NCBI GenBank assembly: GCA_012838395.1
Contig: DUPI01000065.1
Span: forward strand, 1-11,051
DNA length: 11,051 bases
Source: Mollicutes bacterium
Lineage (GTDB): Bacteria > Bacillota_I > Bacilli_A > RF39 > UBA660
Direction of reading: 5' to 3'
The notes under the pieces are model-generated. The model saw only the letters and a program-made list of their open reading frames with translations. It made no database searches and was not told the DNA's origin. How positions within the stretch are numbered: the first letter of the stretch is position 1; every line of letters starts with the position of its first letter. A program made the translations under genes and the position numbers. Positions 1 to 9,065 of this stretch are shown one piece after another.

Positions 1-186
1 GCTTAATAACGGAGAAGACATACGATTATCATAACCAACCAAGGCCTCTTTTTTGCCTAACTTACTAACATAAGTTCCAAAACTTTTTCCAATAATAAAA
101 GCATTTTCTTCATTTATATCTTCAGGGTATATCCCCCTTATATCATACGCCCTAAACATTAAGGGATTTAAACTATTCATGTTCAT
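1..186 (-). CDS. Phosphoglucomutase/phosphomannomutase, AlgC/ManB type (N-terminal 62 residues, 3' truncated by window edge)
   Basis: The visible N-terminus carries MFRAYDIRG followed by IGKSFGTYV and VGYDNRMSSP. This matches domain 1 of the alpha-D-phosphohexomutase superfamily, especially AlgC-like enzymes, which start with FRAYDIRG and have a VGRDGR-like strand. Family enzymes interconvert hexose 6- and 1-phosphates through a phosphoserine. The active serine loop (TxSHNP type) lies beyond the left edge, so catalytic integrity and glucose versus mannose preference cannot be judged. I chose the ATG at 186 over the in-frame ATG at 180 because the GAGGA at 195-199 is 8 nt from the former and 14 nt from the latter. 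The gene overlaps the end of pgi by 14 nt, implying translational coupling. Next to pgi and a glucan synthase, the likely job is glucose-1-phosphate supply; this is inference. Confidence 0.85.
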   Translation of the reverse strand, partial: MNMNSLNPLMFRAYDIRGIYPEDINEENAFIIGKSFGTYVSKLGKKEALVGYDNRMSSPLLS

Positions 187-1378
187 ATTGAAGTTCCTCA
201 TTAACTAATTTTTTATATTCATTTACTCCAGGTTGATCAAAGGGATTAACATTTAATAAATAAGCTCCAGTAGCTGCTGCTATTTCTAAAAAGTAGATTA
301 ATTGTCCTATATTATAAGGCGTTAACTTATCCATAGTTACAAAGTTGCTATAGGTAGTATTTTTAAAGTGAGATTTAGCCACTTGATTAGCAATCAACGT
401 ATTTATTTCATCTAAATTTTTATTATATTCTTTAATAAAAATATTTTCCGTAGCACTAATATTTATAACAGTCTCAAATAAAATTGAACTACCCTCTTGA
501 TAAAATTGACCTAGGGAATGTAAATCACCGGTATTAATCGAGGCAATTGGTAATATAGCTTTATTATCTTTACCTTGCGTTTCGGCAAATAATTGTTTTG
601 CCAATTCCAAAAGAGATAACAGCTTAGGTTCATAAATAGTAAATGATTCAACACTTTTACCCATATTATACAAAGCATCTCTAATAATCGCATAATTAAA
701 AGCCACGTCTCTATCTAATTCTTTCGCACCTCTTAATATTTCATTAATATCAATTCCTGAAACCGCAACAGGTAATAATCCAACAGCGGTTAATGTTGAA
801 TATCTTCCACCAATATTAGTTGGGAAAACAAAAGACTTATATTGTCTTTTATTAACAATTTTTCGCAAATTACCTTCTTCAATATCTGTAGTAATAATGA
901 TTCTTTTTTGAAGTTCCTCTAAAGTATACTTTTTTTCTAATTCTTTATATAAATAATTAAAATATAAATTTGTTTCTAATGTTGATCCGGATTTGGAAAT
1001 AACATTAATAATAACCTCTTTATTAGAAATATGACTTAACAATTCACTTAAATAGCTGGCTGATAGGGATGTTCCAATAAAAATGATTTCAGGAAGGTTA
1101 GTTTTAAAATAAGGTTTAAAAGCATCAATAATAGCCTTAGCCCCTAAAACTGAACCTCCAGCACCTATTACAATAAAAACATCACAATTGTTTTTTATAT
1201 AATTACTAGTTTCGATTATATCAGTTATGACATCATTAGAAACGCACTTATTTAAATCATACCAATCAGTCATATTGCTATCTGTTTCTAATTTGCGTTT
1301 AATGGTTTTTATTTTTGATTCATAATCTGAATAATTATTCAAATCGACCATATAAGAATTAAAATCAAACTTTATCAT
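173..1378 (-). CDS. pgi: Glucose-6-phosphate isomerase
   Basis: This cytosolic enzyme interconverts glucose-6-phosphate and fructose-6-phosphate. At 401 residues it is shorter than the roughly 450 of typical Bacillus enzymes. Visible family motifs are the first SIS-domain phosphate loop GAGGSVLGAK (72-81), ISKSGSTLET (128-137), the signature NIGGRYSTLTAVG (188-200) with Arg192, AETQGK (265-270) whose Glu266 aligns with the usual catalytic base, LHSLGQFYQEG (286-296), and the C-terminal signature NPFDQPGVNEYKK (378-390) with Lys389. Asn386 stands where the family usually has Glu, and the first loop reads GAGGSV rather than the common GIGGSY, so the protein is divergent but intact. The start at 1378 has AGGTG (1385-1389) 6 nt upstream. 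It overlaps the end of the glucan synthase gene by 14 nt and the mutase gene by 14 nt, so all three should be cotranscribed and coupled. Confidence 0.95.
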   Translation of the reverse strand: MIKFDFNSYMVDLNNYSDYESKIKTIKRKLETDSNMTDWYDLNKCVSNDVITDIIETSNYIKNNCDVFIVIGAGGSVLGAKAIIDAFKPYFKTNLPEIIFIGTSLSASYLSELLSHISNKEVIINVISKSGSTLETNLYFNYLYKELEKKYTLEELQKRIIITTDIEEGNLRKIVNKRQYKSFVFPTNIGGRYSTLTAVGLLPVAVSGIDINEILRGAKELDRDVAFNYAIIRDALYNMGKSVESFTIYEPKLLSLLELAKQLFAETQGKDNKAILPIASINTGDLHSLGQFYQEGSSILFETVINISATENIFIKEYNKNLDEINTLIANQVAKSHFKNTTYSNFVTMDKLTPYNIGQLIYFLEIAAATGAYLLNVNPFDQPGVNEYKKLVNEELQYEHE

Positions 1379-4300
1379 TCATATCACCTACTTTTACTGT
1401 AACTACATGATGTTTTTTATCATTTTTTAGTTCAATGTAGTCATTATTATTAACTTTATTATCAACTATAATTTCGTTAACTTTTTGTTTCAATAATACT
1501 TTTATCTCATATACCGTGTCATGATATTTATAAGTAATTTTATAATCCTTCCAAGTCTTGGCAACATTAGGTTTAATATAAAGCTTGTTTCCTCTTAAAT
1601 TAAATCCTAATATATCAACTAACGCAATTCTATAAAACCAAGCACTGGCACCAGTATACCAAGTCCAACCACCTTGAGCCTTAAATTGCTCATTGCTATA
1701 AACATCAGCAGCAAAGACATATGGTTCTACTTTATATTTTAATACATCATTTTTATTTTTAGTTCGATTAATTGGATTAATCATTTGGTAGTGTTGATAT
1801 GCTAAATCAGTTTGACCTAACTTAAGCAATGCCATAATATACCAAGCCGTAGCGTGAGTATATTGTCCACCATTTTCTCTAATTCCTTTTGGGTAATCCA
1901 TTATATATCCTGGATAATCTTTATTTTTTTCAAAAGCCGGAGTTAAAAGTTTAATAATTTTTAATTCTTTATCAACTAAATTATTTTCAACAGAATCAAT
2001 TATAGATTTAGTTTGTTTAGAATCTGCAATTCCAGTTAAAATAGCAAAACTTTGTGAAATTAAATCAATTGAACACTCCTTATTTTTACTAGAACCAACT
2101 GCTTTTCCATTATCAAAGAAAGCTCTTAAATAATATTCTCCATCCCAAGCAACATTTCTTAATGCCTTTTTCAATTTAGCATTAAATTCAATATATTCAT
2201 TAAGCGAAATTTTAGAATCATACTTAGCAGTAAGATCGATAAACTTTTCAACCATCAAGTATAAGAAGAATCCAAGCCAAACACTAGTTCCTTTTCCTTT
2301 GATACCGATTTTATTCATACCGTCATTCCAGTCACCACCACCCATAAGTGGTAATCCGTTCTCACCAAGTTCATTCATTGCTTTATGAAGTGCTAATCTA
2401 CAATGTTCATAAATCGAAGCTTGTTCTGAACTAAAGTTATATGTTATTAATTTTTCATGTTCATGAGGCAGCAATTCCTCACCTTCAGCAAAAGGTACTA
2501 ACTCATCTAAAAGGCTCATATCTTCTGTTATTTTAATGTACTCTGATACAGCGTATACTAACCATAGGTAATCATCTTTATACAATGATCTTAATCCCGT
2601 ATTTGAAGTTGTATGCCACCAATGTAACACATCGCCTTTGGTAAATTGATGCTTAGCATTTATAATTATTTGTTCTCTTGTTTTGGCTGGGTTAACAGTA
2701 CAAATATTCATTGAGTCTTGAAGTTGATCACGATAACCAAAAGCTCCCCCAACTTGATAATAACCCGCTCTAGCTTGTAATCTTGAAGCCATTGATTGAT
2801 ATAAAGCCCACCCATTTACCATGTAATTAAAACTATTATCTGGTGTTTCAACTTGTATTTTAGAAAGACGTTCCTTCCAGTTAGATTTAACCTTTACTAA
2901 TTCCTGATTAACAACCTTGATATCATTGTATTTTCTAACTAAAGACTCTAAATTTTCACCAGTAGCAGAACCTAACATAAATGATACTTCTTTTTCTTCT
3001 TTTTCATTAAGGTAGAAAGCCACTTCAATTTCTTTAAATAAAAGATTGTTATTTAATACATTTTCTATTTTTAAATTACTAGACATAAAAGCATGTATAT
3101 GGCTATAATTTTGATTATAAACGTTACGTATGCTTAAATAATTGTTTTCTTCATTAAATTCACTTAGTAAATAACGACTAGTTTTTTCTTCAGTAGCACC
3201 TAAAACAGGATTAATCCAAAATTTAAGTACTATCCTTTGTTTTCTAGCAGCATTATTATTAAGTTTTATTTTATAAAGTTTGATATTATCTTCAAGTGCT
3301 ACAAATTGAGTTAAATTAACATCAACTTTTTTGAAATTTCCACTAAATTCACTATAACCAAAACCGTGTTTAACTAGATTGAAGTTAATACCAACATCGT
3401 TGATTTTGAATCCTTCTGAAGAATCCCTTAGTAAGACATCATTAGTCCATGATGTAATCTTATACTCTTGACTATTTAAAGAATAAGTAAATCCACAGTT
3501 ATTATTAGTAACAATTGTTCCAAAAGTATTGTTAGAAATAACGTTACTCCAAGCATGTGGGGTATTTGGATCAGTAATTAAGTATTCCTTTCCATTGTTG
3601 ATAAATCCACCAAATTCATTAAAAAATTCAATTTTATTCTTATCATATACAGCTGGAATATTGTGGTTTTCTTTTTTAATTTTTTTAACATTAATAGTAT
3701 TAAGTTTTTGTAAAGCATCAATATATTCTTGTAATGATTTATACAAGCTACTATTAATTGTTAATCGCGACACGGTTTTTAACAAGTTAAATTCCTCTTC
3801 GGCGATATTATGTCTTTCTAAAACGTGTATCTCTCCAGGTAATTTGAAAAAACTATTTAAAGCATACATATGATACTTTTCATCTTCAATTTCCTTTTTA
3901 ATAATCTTTGCACAATCCGAAGAAGAGCTATTAATAATCACTAAATCTATAAAAATTGATTTACTTTTGTAATATTCAAAAGCATGAAGTAATTCTTTAA
4001 TTAAACTTAAATCTTCTAAATTATGAACATCTAACAACACAATCGGGCGATCGCCTGAAATTCCAAAACGCCATAAATTTTTCTGACTTAATGCATTTCG
4101 TTTTAAAACATTATAATTATCTTCATTAACTAAAATATATCTTGTTTGTAGTAAATAATTTAGCATAGTATTATATAATCTCATATCATCAGCCGTAATA
4201 TTAACCATTTTACTAGTGATATTTGTCATTATTGTAGCAACTTCAAATCCTTGTTCAACAATTGTCTGTTCATCAGAATAAGTTTTTACAATGTTTAATA

Positions 4301-7300
4301 CTTGTTCTTTAGATTTTCCAAAACCACTAATTAAATAAACAGTTGTTTCGTCATTTTTAGGTACTTTTATTGTGTTTCGTAAACTAATAATGGGGTCAAG
4401 CACAGTCCCTACATAATTTCTAAGATTACGGTTAATAGCTAGTGGATTAGTTGCATTATGTCCTCTACCTATAAAATTTGCTCGATTAGTTTCAAATTCA
4501 AAATCATTTATAGGGTTTTCAATAAATAATTTGTTGATCATATAATAATGATTTTGTGAACCCCTTAATTTTCGATGAACTATAATTGAATTAGTTTCCT
4601 CATCGTACTCACTATAAACAAATAGATTATTAAATGCCGGATGACTAATATCTTCGATATTTTCACAAAGAATTGGTTCTGTATAAGAAGTTAATTCTAA
4701 AAATTTATCTTTGTTACTATTATTTTTAAAAGTAATTTTTCTTATTTCAGCATTGTGTGAGCGCGTAACAACAATTTCAGTTGTAGTTATAACATCTTTA
4801 TCTGTTCTAACAAATTTAACTTTATCAAGCGCAAATACGACTTCGTAATTATTAGGTTTCATAATGCTCGGAGAATATGTATTAGACCAGACTCTTTTAC
4901 TGTTAAGATCTTTAACATACATAAATAAACCATAGTCTTGTTCAGTGACCTTGCGATACCTATTTAATTGAATTGTTCGATACTTACTATATCCATTACC
5001 TCGATCATTAATTATTAAACTATATTTTGAATTAGATAAAACCGATAATTCTGGTAAACTTGATATATAACGAAATACTCTAATATCATTTACAAACGGT
5101 TCTTTTTCATAAGTATATTTTTTATATTTCATGATTTTAAAATCAATAGTCGGGCGAAGTTGAACGCGTTCCTTATTTAGAAACTCAACGGCTTGATTTT
5201 TAATATCATCACTAAAGTAATTTTGAATAACTCCATCTTTTAAATAGTTAGTTAAACTACTTAAAATCATACCCTGATGATGCGAAAAATAAGCTTTGAC
5301 TGGTATTTTATCAAAAAAATCATAAGATTCATAAAAACCATATTCACCAAACATTGAAAGTTTATCAAATCTTTCAAAGTTTTTAATAACTTCATTCGGA
5401 AATAAAGTAATAGCTAAAGCTGAACTATATGGTGATACGACAATTCTATTTAATGATTCTTCTTTTAATTTTAATTGCGGTATTCCAAAAGCTCTATATT
5501 TATAATTTTGACCGTCATCTAATTCATTATAAGCAGACTCTGAAATGCCCCAAGGATAGTTTGGGTTAATATTTTTCATATAATCAGTCTGGGCATACAT
5601 AGCAAAATGATAACTTTCATCTAAAATTGTGTTAGCATAACTCTTCATAAAAATTAGTGGCATGAAATATTCAAAAGTAGTTCCTGACCACGAAGATAAT
5701 CCTTTTTGTTTTTTATAAGTTATTAAAGTTTTATCCAGACTAAACCAGTGTTTTAATGGAACATCTCCTTTAGCAATAGCTACATAACTTGCGATTCGAC
5801 TTTCACTCATAAATTTATTGTAATTAAATGGTTCTAAATAACCTTTATCAATATCATAACCGATACTAAAAACGTCCAAATCAGTATATAACCACTTGAA
5901 ATCAGTTTTATCAATTAACCATTCTACTGTTTTTACTAATTCTACTTGTTGGTGTTTCTTTAAAAATCCTTTAACAACCATTAATGATGCCACAAAGTTT
6001 CCACTGTCAACGCTAGAAACAAATCTTGGAAACATTACCTCTAAAGTTTTAATATTATACCAATTATATAAATGACCGTGCCATTTACTTAATTTTAAAA
6101 TTGTGTCTACGACATTGTTTATTAATTCCGTTGTTTTTTCTAAAGTAATTAGTTCTAATTCATAAGCTGAAACAATCGAAACTAGGGATAAACCTATGTT
6201 AGTAGGTGATGTTTTAACATCTTCTTTAATATCCCTATTTAATTGATAATTGTCAGGAATTAAATAATTATTTTCTTCAGTTAAGTGTTCTTCGAAAAAG
6301 CGCCATGTTTTCTCAGCAACATTATTTACATAGGTTTTGTTTTCTTCAGAAATTTCTCCAGTTTTAGCATCTAATGGTTTGCTTACCAAATAAATTATAA
6401 TTGGTCCTACTACAAACATTAAAATAATGCCTATATTTAAACTTGTTAATTGGTTAAAAACTAACGAATATACTAGCAATGCAAAAGCTAATACATAATT
6501 TAACCAAAATTGCCTTACAGTGTTAGTTAAATTAGTTTTTACAACTTTTGCTGCTTCATCAGCAGTCATCCAATTAAGTAAACGTTTTTTACTAATTAAC
6601 ATACGATAAATAGCTTTAGAAAACGAAGTTATATATAAGTATGCATTAAATGGAATACTAACAAATGCTGTTATCAATCTTAAAATAACCGCTTTATAAC
6701 CAAACATTAGCACATTGTAATGTTTTAATGAGGTGAAAATCTTTTTCCCCATAAATAAGTACTCAGTAAGTTGTGAAATAACTGGTAATAAGCAAACAAA
6801 AGCAATAAATCCGACCCACCAAATTGGATTAACAACTAAACTAGTTAATGAAAGAATTAATATTAACAACAAACAGAAATCAATTAAACCGCGTCTTATA
6901 TTATCAAATATTTTCCATTTTCCAAGCAGTGTAATTGGATTTTTTTCATATTCTCCAAACACATTCTTAACTTTTGAGCGCATCCATCCTATAATCTGCA
7001 TGTCTCCTCTAGCCCATCTAGATCTTCTAGAAGCATCTACTAAAAATTGTGACGGAAAATCATCAATAAATTCAACATCAACAATATTTCCGCAGCGCAA
7101 ATAATTTCCCTCTAGCAAATCATGACTTAATATAAGATTATTAGGAAAACGATTTTTTAATACTTGTTGTGTAATTTCTAAATCATATATTCCTTTTCCA
7201 CAAAAACTGCCTTCATTGAAAACATCTTGATAAAATGAAGGTAAAATATAATTATATGGATCAAATCCTCCAATTCCAGCATATAACTGCGAAAATAAAG

Positions 7301-9032
7301 ATTTGTTTGTTGATTCAACATCCATGTTTATTCTCGGTTGTAATATTCCATAGCCTTTAACAACTTTATTTTTTTCAGCATTTAAAATTGGTTTGTTTAA
7401 AGGATGAGCCATTGCCCCAACTAATTTCCAAGCAGCGTTTAGGCCTAACTCTGTGTCGACGTCTAATGTAATAACATATTTAATTTTATGGTTAAAATCA
7501 TCAAAGGTATGACCTTTAAAATATTCCTTTTGCTCCTTTTTAGTTAAATTACCTAATAATAAATCATTAAAATGTAATAAGGCTCCTCTTTTTCTCTCAA
7601 ATCCTAACCAAGAACCTTCACCTTTATTATATTTTCTTCTTCTAGAGACGAAGTTGAAAATATTACTTCCATATTTTTTATTTAATTTTTCTACTATCTC
7701 TTTTCCGAAAGTAACAATTTTAGCATCATCAGAGTGATTTTCTTCACTATGTGCAAAACAGTCCCCAAGTAAAGTAAAATACAAATTCTTAGTTTGATTA
7801 GCTAAATAATATTTCTCCAAACTTTCAAAAACTTGCTTAATTTTTTCTTCGTTTTTAATAATTGTTGGAATAACAACCATTGTTTTATAATCATCGGGGA
7901 TACCTTTAGAGAAATTTAATTTTGGAATAGGTTGCGTCTTATGAAATTTCAAAAAAATTTTTTGAACAACAGTAACCACTACTTCACTAATAGGAATAAA
8001 TAAAATTAGGAATCCCAACCAGCGATAACTAGTTAAAAATTGACTTAAATAATAACTCAAAATAAGTGATATAATTGCGATGAGACTAATATATAGTGAA
8101 GCTTTTGAATTATATTTTTTTTCATCGGCAATATAGTCACTAATATTAACATTTTCAGTTAATGAAGCGCTCAATAAATCTTTTAGTTCGATTTTACCCC
8201 TTTTTGACTTTTCTTTTAAATACGATCGATAGATGTTTTTAGTTTCCAAAGTCATTTTAGAGTAATGTTTATCTTTCATCAGTATTTGTTCAATATCGTT
8301 TAAATTTTCATATAATTTCTCAATACTAACAAGACTAACATTATTTAAGGTTTTAAAAATATTTTTAATAACTATGTTAGTTTCCGTATTATCAATATGC
8401 TCCAAATTGATAATATCTCTCATCGATTTATTTCTTGCTTTTAACATATTATCAAGTTGCTTGAAAATTATGTTAGTGTGATCTCCTAATTCTCGTAAAT
8501 TTTCATTTAAATAAATAATTGAATAATTAGTACTTTTATCCACATTAAAATAATCACTTAATAAAACTTCTGAGTGATTAAGCAATTGAATTTTGAGATT
8601 AACAATTAATTTGTTAATCTTTTTAGCTTCCTTTATCTTTTTAGCTTCTTTGACGCAAATATCTGCTATTCTTTTTATTAAAGATAGTTCAATAACATTT
8701 GGAACAATAGTCAATTCTTTATATCTAAAATCATAATGATTTTCTTTTTGATAGTTATCTAATTCCTTAATTATTATTTTTTCATCTAATAAATAATGAT
8801 GTTTTTCTAAAATATTTTCAACGATATTATACATATCCACATTTCGATTTGTATATTTATATAAATTTTTATTTTTACTAAATGAAACTAATTTATTTTG
8901 TCTTTCTGCTAATAAATAATAATTATCCACAATCCATTCATTAACGATGCCAACAAAATAATTATTATTTATTATTTTGGTTAAAGATTTATAATGCTTT
9001 GTTATTTTTTTAAATTCACTACTTACTTTCAT
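1365..9032 (-). CDS. Giant cyclic beta-1,2-glucan synthase-like protein (GT84 / GH189-type / GH94, NdvB/ChvB/Cgs family)
   Basis: This 2555-residue membrane enzyme is predicted to build beta-1,2-glucan from UDP-glucose. Residues 1-310 are soluble and helical, followed by membrane segments near 312-333 and 338-361. The GT84 module spans about 370-700: DVD at 524-526, HDLLEG at 637-642, and RRSRW at 669-673 followed by ARGD. Further membrane segments lie near 719-755, 780-805 and 845-890. The middle domain (about 930-1300) has WGISES (Glu1165) and GFYES (Glu1235), plus AYFSHHQGM; it matches the glycoamylase/GH189 cyclising domain, and the two glutamates are candidate catalytic residues. Two GH94-type beta-sandwich regions follow (about 1340-1650 and 1800-2050), with conserved GISGDRPIVL at 1657 between them. 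The GH94 catalytic barrel (about 2060-2470) has HWWH (2137-2140) and GDWNDGMN (Asp2234/Asp2237, one the expected general acid). Length is slightly below the roughly 2800 of proteobacterial homologues. Cyclic product and beta-1,2 linkage are inferred from family. A plain phosphorylase is excluded by the GT84 module. Confidence 0.9.
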   Translation of the reverse strand: MKVSSEFKKITKHYKSLTKIINNNYFVGIVNEWIVDNYYLLAERQNKLVSFSKNKNLYKYTNRNVDMYNIVENILEKHHYLLDEKIIIKELDNYQKENHYDFRYKELTIVPNVIELSLIKRIADICVKEAKKIKEAKKINKLIVNLKIQLLNHSEVLLSDYFNVDKSTNYSIIYLNENLRELGDHTNIIFKQLDNMLKARNKSMRDIINLEHIDNTETNIVIKNIFKTLNNVSLVSIEKLYENLNDIEQILMKDKHYSKMTLETKNIYRSYLKEKSKRGKIELKDLLSASLTENVNISDYIADEKKYNSKASLYISLIAIISLILSYYLSQFLTSYRWLGFLILFIPISEVVVTVVQKIFLKFHKTQPIPKLNFSKGIPDDYKTMVVIPTIIKNEEKIKQVFESLEKYYLANQTKNLYFTLLGDCFAHSEENHSDDAKIVTFGKEIVEKLNKKYGSNIFNFVSRRRKYNKGEGSWLGFERKRGALLHFNDLLLGNLTKKEQKEYFKGHTFDDFNHKIKYVITLDVDTELGLNAAWKLVGAMAHPLNKPILNAEKNKVVKGYGILQPRINMDVESTNKSLFSQLYAGIGGFDPYNYILPSFYQDVFNEGSFCGKGIYDLEITQQVLKNRFPNNLILSHDLLEGNYLRCGNIVDVEFIDDFPSQFLVDASRRSRWARGDMQIIGWMRSKVKNVFGEYEKNPITLLGKWKIFDNIRRGLIDFCLLLILILSLTSLVVNPIWWVGFIAFVCLLPVISQLTEYLFMGKKIFTSLKHYNVLMFGYKAVILRLITAFVSIPFNAYLYITSFSKAIYRMLISKKRLLNWMTADEAAKVVKTNLTNTVRQFWLNYVLAFALLVYSLVFNQLTSLNIGIILMFVVGPIIIYLVSKPLDAKTGEISEENKTYVNNVAEKTWRFFEEHLTEENNYLIPDNYQLNRDIKEDVKTSPTNIGLSLVSIVSAYELELITLEKTTELINNVVDTILKLSKWHGHLYNWYNIKTLEVMFPRFVSSVDSGNFVASLMVVKGFLKKHQQVELVKTVEWLIDKTDFKWLYTDLDVFSIGYDIDKGYLEPFNYNKFMSESRIASYVAIAKGDVPLKHWFSLDKTLITYKKQKGLSSWSGTTFEYFMPLIFMKSYANTILDESYHFAMYAQTDYMKNINPNYPWGISESAYNELDDGQNYKYRAFGIPQLKLKEESLNRIVVSPYSSALAITLFPNEVIKNFERFDKLSMFGEYGFYESYDFFDKIPVKAYFSHHQGMILSSLTNYLKDGVIQNYFSDDIKNQAVEFLNKERVQLRPTIDFKIMKYKKYTYEKEPFVNDIRVFRYISSLPELSVLSNSKYSLIINDRGNGYSKYRTIQLNRYRKVTEQDYGLFMYVKDLNSKRVWSNTYSPSIMKPNNYEVVFALDKVKFVRTDKDVITTTEIVVTRSHNAEIRKITFKNNSNKDKFLELTSYTEPILCENIEDISHPAFNNLFVYSEYDEETNSIIVHRKLRGSQNHYYMINKLFIENPINDFEFETNRANFIGRGHNATNPLAINRNLRNYVGTVLDPIISLRNTIKVPKNDETTVYLISGFGKSKEQVLNIVKTYSDEQTIVEQGFEVATIMTNITSKMVNITADDMRLYNTMLNYLLQTRYILVNEDNYNVLKRNALSQKNLWRFGISGDRPIVLLDVHNLEDLSLIKELLHAFEYYKSKSIFIDLVIINSSSSDCAKIIKKEIEDEKYHMYALNSFFKLPGEIHVLERHNIAEEEFNLLKTVSRLTINSSLYKSLQEYIDALQKLNTINVKKIKKENHNIPAVYDKNKIEFFNEFGGFINNGKEYLITDPNTPHAWSNVISNNTFGTIVTNNNCGFTYSLNSQEYKITSWTNDVLLRDSSEGFKINDVGINFNLVKHGFGYSEFSGNFKKVDVNLTQFVALEDNIKLYKIKLNNNAARKQRIVLKFWINPVLGATEEKTSRYLLSEFNEENNYLSIRNVYNQNYSHIHAFMSSNLKIENVLNNNLLFKEIEVAFYLNEKEEKEVSFMLGSATGENLESLVRKYNDIKVVNQELVKVKSNWKERLSKIQVETPDNSFNYMVNGWALYQSMASRLQARAGYYQVGGAFGYRDQLQDSMNICTVNPAKTREQIIINAKHQFTKGDVLHWWHTTSNTGLRSLYKDDYLWLVYAVSEYIKITEDMSLLDELVPFAEGEELLPHEHEKLITYNFSSEQASIYEHCRLALHKAMNELGENGLPLMGGGDWNDGMNKIGIKGKGTSVWLGFFLYLMVEKFIDLTAKYDSKISLNEYIEFNAKLKKALRNVAWDGEYYLRAFFDNGKAVGSSKNKECSIDLISQSFAILTGIADSKQTKSIIDSVENNLVDKELKIIKLLTPAFEKNKDYPGYIMDYPKGIRENGGQYTHATAWYIMALLKLGQTDLAYQHYQMINPINRTKNKNDVLKYKVEPYVFAADVYSNEQFKAQGGWTWYTGASAWFYRIALVDILGFNLRGNKLYIKPNVAKTWKDYKITYKYHDTVYEIKVLLKQKVNEIIVDNKVNNNDYIELKNDKKHHVVTVKVGDMNDKV
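8617..8652 (-). repeat. 18-nt tandem duplication inside the synthase N-terminal region
   Basis: Two adjacent 18-nt copies (8617-8634 and 8635-8652) match at 16 of 18 positions. They encode back-to-back KEAKKI-type hexapeptides in a charged, probably helical stretch before the first membrane segment. The repeat keeps the frame and looks like a small in-frame duplication with little functional consequence. Confidence 0.7.
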
Positions 9033-9041
9033 GCTCCCCAT

Positions 9042-9047
9042 CCTCCT
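9042..9047 (-). promoter_or_regulatory. Ribosome binding site that decides the synthase start
   Basis: A perfect AGGAGG directly abuts the ATG at 9041 with no spacer, which is too close for initiation. The next in-frame ATG at 9032 is 9 nt downstream, a normal spacing. I therefore start the protein at MKVSSEF, dropping the three residues MGS that a longest-frame call would add. Confidence 0.8.
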
Positions 9048-9065
9048 GCTTATATTATCTAATAT

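Noticed and set aside
178..180. ATG at 180 as the mutase start
   Set aside because: It is in frame, but the ATG at 186 has the better spacing (8 versus 14 nt) to the only Shine-Dalgarno sequence.
511..693. 60-codon minus-strand frame inside pgi
   Set aside because: It lies wholly within the confidently identified pgi in another frame and resembles no family.
1365..1378. Possibility that TGA is read as Trp (code 4), extending the synthase past 1365
   Set aside because: Read-through would add only two codons before a TAA, so this stop alone is not informative. However, the long genes use TGG for every Trp and contain no in-frame TGA, which fits the standard code.
3529..3873. 114-codon plus-strand frame
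   Set aside because: It is antisense to the conserved GH94-type beta-sandwich region of the synthase, with no ribosome binding site or family motif. It is a shadow of the large gene.
6733..7104. 123-codon plus-strand frame
   Set aside because: It is antisense to the region with RRSRW and the following membrane segments, which are strongly conserved in the synthase. It is a shadow.
1365..9032. Giant frame as an assembly fusion or artefact of several genes
   Set aside because: The order of GT84, membrane segments, GH189-type domain, beta-sandwiches and GH94 barrel is the known single-protein architecture of this family.
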